Source: Solobacterium sp. (GTDB lineage Bacteria; Bacillota_I; Bacilli_A; Erysipelotrichales; Erysipelotrichaceae). Taken from it: a stretch of DNA of 64,000 bases. The notes below the pieces were generated by a model. That model searched no databases and was not told where the DNA came from. It saw nothing but the letters and a program-made list of their open reading frames with translations. Positions within the stretch are counted from its first letter, which is position 1. Every line of letters begins with the position of its first letter. Position numbers and translations under genes: made by a program. The DNA is taken from contig JAFUFO010000038.1 in NCBI GenBank assembly GCA_017469885.1, positions 186,001 through 250,000 on the forward strand. Direction: 5' to 3'. Below are positions 58,998-64,000 of the stretch, in pieces.

Positions 58998-60266
58998 TTA
59001 CTTCCCGTTCAGATAGGCGATGTATTCCTCATATGTCATCTTCGGTTTAAAGGAGTCCGTGATATGCTTCACCTTTTCCGGATGCGCAAGCAGATCGAGC
59101 ACTGCCATGCCGACAACCTTCGGCTGAGTCAAATACACTTCCTGCGGATCATCAATCGCAAGATCTGCGCCGTGGATCGCACCGGAGAATCCGCCGTATC
59201 CGTACTGAATGATGGGCTTGAAGAGCGAAATATCACCGACATCCCCTGCCGCAGGGCTGATCTCACCGCGGCGGATCGTATTGTCCGGGGTGAATTTCCG
59301 CATACTGTCGAGAATCACTTCATTCAGTTCTTCACTCTGATGAAGCGGAAGGTATCCCGGGGTATCTTCAATGACGCAGCTGCCGCCGAGTGCTTTGGCG
59401 CAGTGTTCTGCCGCCCGGCTGACTTTTGCATTGACTTCACGGATCACATCCGGATTTACCGAGCGGACATAGCATTCATAGACGACTCTGTCCGGAATGG
59501 AGTTGACCGTATTTCCGCCGTTGTCGATGATGCCGTGCAGACGCACCACGTCTTCATCGCGGAAGGTTTCCCGCAGCATATTGATGGCGCTGATGAACAG
59601 CGTGCATTCATGGAGCGCATTGATGCCCATCTCCGGCAAGGCCGCCGCATGGCTCGCTTTTCCGAGGAAGGTAATCTTTTTATAAACAAATCCGCTCAGC
59701 ACGCTGCCGAGGCTGAAGCGCCAGTGCTTGTCAGACATCGCATGTACATGAATCAGGCAGTCCACATCATCCAGCACATGTTCCGCCAGCATGTTCTGCT
59801 TGCCCGAACAGTACGCGATCTTTCCCTCTTTCACCAGGCCCTTACGGTATTCCATATCCGTAAATTCCTCCGCCGGTGTAAAGAACAGTGTTACGGTTCC
59901 TGCAGGACGGTTGGGATCGTCGTTCAGCGCCGCCATCACCCCCAGCATGATTCCGACCTGGGTGGAATGACCGCAGGCATGTGCAGCGGTAGTCAGCGGA
60001 TCTGCACATGGATGTCCCTGCGTCGGAATCGCATCCAGCTCCGCAACAAGTCCGATATGTGGTCTGCCTTCCCCGAGCGTCACGGAGAATCCGGTCAGTG
60101 CATATTCCCGGTCGATCTTCAGATCATGCCGGTCAAGGAACTTCTGAATGATCTTTTTTGTTTCAGTTTCCTTGAATCCAAGTTCCGGATGATGGAACAG
60201 TTCATCGCCGAGCGCAAGCAGTTCCTCCGCATGCGCATCAATATAATTCACAAGATAATCTGACAT
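58998..60266 (-). CDS. M20 family (M20D) amidohydrolase
   Basis: The 422-aa protein has the N-terminal HHPELGFKE signature, the metal-binding AAHACGHSTQVG with its Cys and His, FTPAEEFTDMEY for the catalytic Glu pair, and SHAAALPEMGINAL in the lid domain. M20D enzymes remove N-acyl groups from amino acids or hydrolyse p-aminobenzoyl-glutamate and small peptides. The substrate is unknown. An AGAGGTTATC site precedes ATG 60266. Confidence 0.9.
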   Translation of the reverse strand: MSDYLVNYIDAHAEELLALGDELFHHPELGFKETETKKIIQKFLDRHDLKIDREYALTGFSVTLGEGRPHIGLVAELDAIPTQGHPCADPLTTAAHACGHSTQVGIMLGVMAALNDDPNRPAGTVTLFFTPAEEFTDMEYRKGLVKEGKIAYCSGKQNMLAEHVLDDVDCLIHVHAMSDKHWRFSLGSVLSGFVYKKITFLGKASHAAALPEMGINALHECTLFISAINMLRETFRDEDVVRLHGIIDNGGNTVNSIPDRVVYECYVRSVNPDVIREVNAKVSRAAEHCAKALGGSCVIEDTPGYLPLHQSEELNEVILDSMRKFTPDNTIRRGEISPAAGDVGDISLFKPIIQYGYGGFSGAIHGADLAIDDPQEVYLTQPKVVGMAVLDLLAHPEKVKHITDSFKPKMTYEEYIAYLNGK

Positions 60267-60309
60267 ACTGATAACCTCTGATTACTTCTATACTAGCGGA
60301 TTTCCGCAT

Positions 60310-60337
60310 AAAAAAATCCGGATTTGCGTCCGGATTT
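60310..60337 (-). terminator. Terminator of the murQ-CW_7 operon
   Basis: A 9-bp stem AAATCCGGA/TCCGGATTT followed by TTTT on the minus strand. Confidence 0.88.
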
Positions 60338-60349
60338 CAGCGTTTCGGA

Positions 60350-60958
60350 TTATTTGAGCAGCTCGTTGACTCTTGCCTGTACGGCATTGTAGTCATAGCC
60401 TGCAGCTTCCAGTTTTGCCTTGCGGTCCGCGCCGTTGCCGTATTCGCCGCGAATGACAGCCTTCGCAATGTCATCGAGGTTTCCTGCAGGTGCGATCGGC
60501 TTGCCGGCAAGTTTTGCGTTGACTGCCGCCTGAACCTTGTCATAGTCGAAACCGGCAGCTTCCAGCTTTGCCTTACGGTCTGCGCCGTTGCCGAATTCAC
60601 CGCGGATAACCTGATCCACGACTGCCGTGAGTTCCGCAACCGAAGCACCTTCGACACGGTTTACTGCACGCTGAACCATATTGTAGTCATAGCCTGCAGC
60701 TTCGAGTTTCGCCTTGCGGTCTGCGCCTGCGCCCCACGCGCCGTCAATGACTTCTTTTACGATTTCATCGAGCGGCTTCTTTGCAGGTTTTGCGGCTGCC
60801 GGAGCGGTCTTGGGAAGATTGCTGGGCATACCTGCCTTGCTGGCCGGACGGGATGAAACTGTGGCGGACTTTGGCAGATTGGACGGCATTCCTGCCTTGC
60901 TTGCTTTGTTTGTGGGAGCGCTCTTGGTTCCATTGCTGTTGGAATTGAATGTGGGCAT
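60350..60958 (-). CDS. Protein with three CW_7 (Cpl-7) repeats and no signal peptide
   Basis: The 202-aa product has a Ser/Pro/Lys-rich N-terminus with an internal duplication (SKAGMPSNLPK at 20-30 and 40-50). Three ~40-residue repeats follow (~63-102, ~112-150, ~161-201), each of the form VIRGEYGNGADRKAKLEAAG then YDYNAVQARVN. This is the CW_7 repeat of the Cpl-7 lysozyme, which binds GlcNAc-MurNAc-dipeptide in peptidoglycan. Normally it is attached to a secreted muramidase. Here there is no signal peptide and no enzyme domain. The gene lies 23 bp after murQ, so the protein may handle recycled muropeptides in the cytoplasm. That is inference. Confidence 0.85.
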   Translation of the reverse strand: MPTFNSNSNGTKSAPTNKASKAGMPSNLPKSATVSSRPASKAGMPSNLPKTAPAAAKPAKKPLDEIVKEVIDGAWGAGADRKAKLEAAGYDYNMVQRAVNRVEGASVAELTAVVDQVIRGEFGNGADRKAKLEAAGFDYDKVQAAVNAKLAGKPIAPAGNLDDIAKAVIRGEYGNGADRKAKLEAAGYDYNAVQARVNELLK

Positions 60959-60981
60959 AACGAATTTCTCTCCTTCCTCTG

Positions 60982-61791
60982 TTATTGTTCGGTTTTACCC
61001 TGAATCAGGCGGATTGCACTCATGCAGTGATTATCCGAGGCTTTCATTGCCTCTGCTGCCTGTGCTTCATCACAGCCTGTTACTTCCATAACGATGCTTC
61101 TTGCACGCCGTACCAGTTTCTCATTCATCGGCTTCACATCGACCATATAGTTGGAATACACCTTTCCAAGCCGCACCATTGCGGCAGTGGAAAGCATGTT
61201 CAGGATCATCTTTTCCGCAGTTCCCGCTTTCAACCGGGTTGAGCCGGTCAGCACTTCCGGACCGGTAACGGCTTCCGCGCAGTAGTCCGCAAGTTCCTTC
61301 ATCACACTTCCGGCATTGCATACAATCGCAGCGGTCGCTGCGCCGATGGATTTTGCATAACGGAGTCCCTCTGCGACATACGGTGTCGAGCCGCTTGCCG
61401 CAACTCCGATCACAAAATCTTTTTCACTGCAGCCATGCATGCGAAGCTGTTCTTCCGCCTTGCTGCGGCTGTCTTCATCATTGGTTGTATAGTTGATTCC
61501 ATCTTCCGCCGTCAGCGCGATGACATGATCCGGCGTCATCCCGAACGTCGGCGGCACTTCCGCCGCATCCAGCAATGCCAGCCCTCCGCTTGTGCCGGCC
61601 CCAAGGTAAAAGACCCGTCCGCCGTTTTTCAGGGTTTCTGCGTAAACATCCGCAATCTGTGCAATTGCCGGAATACAGCGGTTAACCGCTGAAAGAACCG
61701 CGGCATCTTCTTCATTCATCAGCCGGACGATTTCCTCCGTGCTCATCTCACTGAGGTGAACGGAACGGGGGTTTCTGGATTCTGTACTCAT
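60982..61791 (-). CDS. murQ: N-acetylmuramic acid 6-phosphate etherase
   Basis: MurQ cleaves the lactyl ether of MurNAc-6-phosphate to give GlcNAc-6-phosphate and D-lactate in cell-wall recycling. The 269-aa SIS-fold protein has RVFYLGAGTSGGLALLDAAE and PPTFG, the later VAASGSTPYVAEGL and GPEVLTGSTRLKAGTAEK. It is about 30 residues shorter than typical MurQ at the C-terminus, but all sugar-phosphate binding motifs are present. An AAAGGCAG site precedes ATG 61791, with TATAAT at 61809-61814 as a likely -10. D-lactate release may relate to the larC gene elsewhere in the window, but nothing here shows a link. Confidence 0.93.
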   Translation of the reverse strand: MSTESRNPRSVHLSEMSTEEIVRLMNEEDAAVLSAVNRCIPAIAQIADVYAETLKNGGRVFYLGAGTSGGLALLDAAEVPPTFGMTPDHVIALTAEDGINYTTNDEDSRSKAEEQLRMHGCSEKDFVIGVAASGSTPYVAEGLRYAKSIGAATAAIVCNAGSVMKELADYCAEAVTGPEVLTGSTRLKAGTAEKMILNMLSTAAMVRLGKVYSNYMVDVKPMNEKLVRRARSIVMEVTGCDEAQAAEAMKASDNHCMSAIRLIQGKTEQ

Positions 61792-61887
61792 AAAACTGCC
61801 TTTAATTTATTATAAACACACCCGTTTTGTTTCGGCATGCATTCTCAAAAAACTTTTAAGTGCCCGCAGGAATTTCCGGTTTCACGC

Positions 61888-61893
61888 TATAAT
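61888..61893 (+). promoter_or_regulatory. -10 box of the alpha/beta hydrolase gene, leaderless arrangement
   Basis: A perfect TATAAT ends exactly 7 nt before the ATG at 61901, so transcription would begin at or next to the start codon. There is no ribosome site. The -35 is poor. Confidence 0.55.
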
Positions 61894-61900
61894 TTTTGTT

Positions 61901-62884
61901 ATGAAACGATGGAAAGACCTGCAGCCCATTACCCGATATCTGATTCTGCTCGCAATAACACTGGGCCTCTTAATCAACTTTGGTTCAGTATGTGCCCATT
62001 ACGTCCGGGAGTGGATCAAGGCGGCTCAGGAACCGGTCACGGAAACCGCAGCACCTGCGCAGCCCTCTGTTGCACCAACACCTTCCTCTGTTCCGGATGC
62101 CACGGAAGATACAGCGGGCTCCTATACCGTCGAAGAACATCCGATCACGTTGGAGAATAAGTATATTTACGGAAAGACCTATCTTCCGGACGACGAAAAT
62201 GATACGCATCCCCTTGTAATTCTCTGCCACGGTATCGGGACGAATCACTTTCATGCCGAGCCGTTCGCAAAACGGTTTGCGGAACAGGGAATCGCCGCAT
62301 ATGCATTTGATTTCTGCGGCGGCGGAGATCCGATCCAGAGCAGCGGCACACTGTATGATATGAGCGTGCACACCGAGGAAGAAGATCTCAAGGATGTACT
62401 CCGCTATCTTCAGGAAACCGGGATTGCGGACGGTCAGCCGATCATCCTGCTCGGCATGAGTCAGGGCGGCTATATCGTTACCGAAACCGCCGCAGATCTT
62501 CCCGATAAGATTGCAGGACTGATTCTGATGTATCCGGCTTTCAACATCAATGACCTGATCAGCGCCAAGTTTTCTTCCCCTGAGGATGTACCGGAGTCCG
62601 TCACAATTTTTGATCAGACCGTCAGCCGCAGGTACTTCGTGGATGCGATGAATGAGCCGATCCTCGATGATATGAAACAGTATGCCGGACCGGTCCTGTT
62701 ACTGCATGGCAGTAATGATCCGATCGTTCCGGCACAGTATTCCCTGGATGCGGCAGAACAGTTCCCCAATGCGGAAGTGCATCTGATTGACGGCGCAGAA
62801 CACGGGTTCTTCGGTCCGCATGAAGATGAGGCATTCGCTTCCTGCATGGAATTTCTTAAATCGTCCGGTATTACTCAGAACTGA
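61901..62884 (+). CDS. Membrane-anchored alpha/beta hydrolase
   Basis: The 327-aa protein has an N-terminal membrane helix (~13-31), a Pro/Ala/Thr linker (~41-72), and an alpha/beta-hydrolase domain. The catalytic triad is visible: Ser187 in LLGMSQGG, Asp273 in HGSNDPIVP and His301 in GAEHGFFG; ILCHGIGTNH holds the oxyanion turn. The domain would face outside. The S9/BAAT-like subfamily acts as esterase or peptidase; the substrate is unknown. The start is set by the membrane helix, and no ribosome site precedes it. Confidence 0.87.
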   Translation: MKRWKDLQPITRYLILLAITLGLLINFGSVCAHYVREWIKAAQEPVTETAAPAQPSVAPTPSSVPDATEDTAGSYTVEEHPITLENKYIYGKTYLPDDENDTHPLVILCHGIGTNHFHAEPFAKRFAEQGIAAYAFDFCGGGDPIQSSGTLYDMSVHTEEEDLKDVLRYLQETGIADGQPIILLGMSQGGYIVTETAADLPDKIAGLILMYPAFNINDLISAKFSSPEDVPESVTIFDQTVSRRYFVDAMNEPILDDMKQYAGPVLLLHGSNDPIVPAQYSLDAAEQFPNAEVHLIDGAEHGFFGPHEDEAFASCMEFLKSSGITQN

Positions 62885-62896
62885 TTCCAACAGAAA

Positions 62897-62922
62897 ATCC
62901 GCACACATGTGCGGATCTTTTT
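62897..62922 (+). terminator. Terminator of the alpha/beta hydrolase gene
   Basis: Stem ATCCGCACA/TGTGCGGAT followed by CTTTTT. Confidence 0.85.
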
Positions 62923-62960
62923 ATGGAATGAAAAATGTACATGCCAGTCTGATTCTGTTT

Positions 62961-64000
62961 TTAACCGGCAAGGTAGGCATCCGTGAAATTTTTCGCTTCA
63001 TCCATTTCGACAATGATCGTATGACCGGCAAACAGTTCACCGCCGTCAAAAAACAGCGATGCCTCACCTTCATTGGAAACTGTGATTTCGGGTATGCCAA
63101 TCCGTTCAATGAATTCTTCCCGGGTGAGCGGTTCATCATACCAGTCTTCCAGATTCCCATACATTTCATCGGCCGCATAATTCTGTGCTCTTACGATCAG
63201 GTCATTCGTACCGGTGAGCATAGTTTTTAGTGCGGCTTCCGCCTTCGATGCATCAACGCCGCCATCCGTATCCAGACGGACACTGAGTTCCATGCCGGCA
63301 TAATTCGCGGTTCCTTCGTACCAGTCGTACTCCCGGTCAAGCGTAAAGGTTCCGAATTCATTTTTGATACTGCGCGGCTTCAGATAATCTTCGATGACTG
63401 CGTCAAACCGCGGTTCCTTCACTTCCACCGGCATCCTTACAAGCAGGAATTCATGATCGCTTTTACGGGATTTTCTTACCTGTGCCCGGTATGCATGAAG
63501 CGGTTCAAACGGAAGCTTGCCGTGTGTCTTACGCAGCGGATCCAGGAATACAAATGTTCCGGGGCGGTATTCCACTGCGCCGTGTTCCGGATTCATGATC
63601 CACGCAACTGCCGATACTGCATAACGCGGATAGTCCCAGTACATCCCCCACCCGTACAGTTTTCTCTGATTCAGAAAGATGCATTCCGTCACTTCGGTAT
63701 CGTAATCCCTGTAGAACTGTGCAATCGGGTCGAGCCGCGGTTCGTCCACATCTTTTTCAAGCAGTGCATCCACGTAATATTCATTATCGCCAGCCGTGTT
63801 TCCGCACTGCCGGACTTTCAGCCGATAGATATGTCCTTTTGTCAGCCGATATCCAAATGGGTCACGGAACAATCCCGGCCGGACAAACCACTTCAGAAAA
63901 TTATGCTGTCCCTTTCCGATGATCTCTCCGGTTTCGGTATCTACAGCCTCGTCAAATTTTGCGCGGACCGGATACGGTTCCCGCGGGTGATCCTTGATCG
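62961..64000 (-). CDS. Unknown protein, C-terminal part, open at the window edge
   Basis: The frame stays open from the stop at 62961 to the right edge, encoding at least 346 residues; the start lies beyond 64000. A TTG at 63872 is not needed as a start, because in-frame codons continue upstream (PREPYPVRAKFDEAVDTETG and on). The visible protein is soluble and acidic, with repeated short beta-type segments and the motif TREEFIERIGIPEITVSNEG near the C-terminus. I do not recognise a family. Confidence 0.75.
   Translation of the reverse strand, partial: IKDHPREPYPVRAKFDEAVDTETGEIIGKGQHNFLKWFVRPGLFRDPFGYRLTKGHIYRLKVRQCGNTAGDNEYYVDALLEKDVDEPRLDPIAQFYRDYDTEVTECIFLNQRKLYGWGMYWDYPRYAVSAVAWIMNPEHGAVEYRPGTFVFLDPLRKTHGKLPFEPLHAYRAQVRKSRKSDHEFLLVRMPVEVKEPRFDAVIEDYLKPRSIKNEFGTFTLDREYDWYEGTANYAGMELSVRLDTDGGVDASKAEAALKTMLTGTNDLIVRAQNYAADEMYGNLEDWYDEPLTREEFIERIGIPEITVSNEGEASLFFDGGELFAGHTIIVEMDEAKNFTDAYLAG

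Overview
The window looks like a stretch of chromosome from a Bacillota (Firmicutes) bacterium with roughly balanced base composition. The gene content fits an anaerobic, fermentative gut or oral lineage, and Erysipelotrichia is my best guess, which is an inference from overall protein style and not from a marker search. Support for Bacillota comes from clear AGGAGG-type ribosome sites, a T-box leader in front of metG, a pyruvate:ferredoxin oxidoreductase, a split transketolase, many short lipoproteins and a TelA homologue. I see no insertion sequence, prophage, CRISPR array, rRNA or tRNA gene. Genes sit on both strands in short operons separated by well-formed intrinsic terminators.

Layout. 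1-1.3 kb: start of the S10 ribosomal operon (rpsJ-rplC-rplD, minus strand) with its promoter. 1.6-7.7 kb: a block between the S10 and str operons with a lipoprotein, a two-HTH regulator, an acyltransferase, a lipoprotein barnase with its barstar inhibitor, and small membrane proteins. 7.8-12.2 kb: the str operon rpsL-rpsG-fusA-tuf, with a promoter before rpsL and a second one directly before tuf. 12.3-23 kb: a Lys-rich small protein, a PfkB kinase, a large surface protein with a subtilase fold that has lost its catalytic residues, a Bax inhibitor-1 homologue, mutL-miaA with a zinc-ribbon protein, and lipoproteins. 23-26.9 kb: metG with T-box, a cold-shock protein and larC. 27-31.2 kb: coiled-coil protein, azlCD, a lipoprotein and a membrane protein.

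31.3-35.2 kb: a TetR-controlled operon with a flavin-reductase-like protein, an atypical SDR, a steroid 5-alpha-reductase-fold membrane enzyme and a membrane protein; this is the best candidate for an undescribed small-molecule (possibly steroid, bile acid or lipid) reduction system. 36-45.4 kb: SDR, nifJ, an IlvD/Edd-family dehydratase, an IclR regulator and a GntP permease. A repeated 12-14 bp operator with constant 20-bp spacing downstream of two matching promoters ties the dehydratase and permease to the IclR gene, which points to sugar-acid use and not to branched-chain amino acid synthesis.

45.5-49.2 kb: membrane-anchored clostripain-like protease and a secreted CHAP hydrolase. 49.2-52 kb: an operon of PatB-type aminotransferase, TrpF-like protein lacking the catalytic Cys, and PfkB kinase. 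52.2-57.6 kb: split transketolase, HAD phosphatase, PII-like protein overlapping a CPA2 antiporter gene, and a STAS-HAD fusion. 57.7-64 kb: TelA, M20 amidohydrolase, MurQ followed by a signal-less protein with three CW_7 (Cpl-7) wall-binding repeats, an alpha/beta hydrolase whose promoter suggests a leaderless mRNA, and a partial unknown gene running off the right edge.
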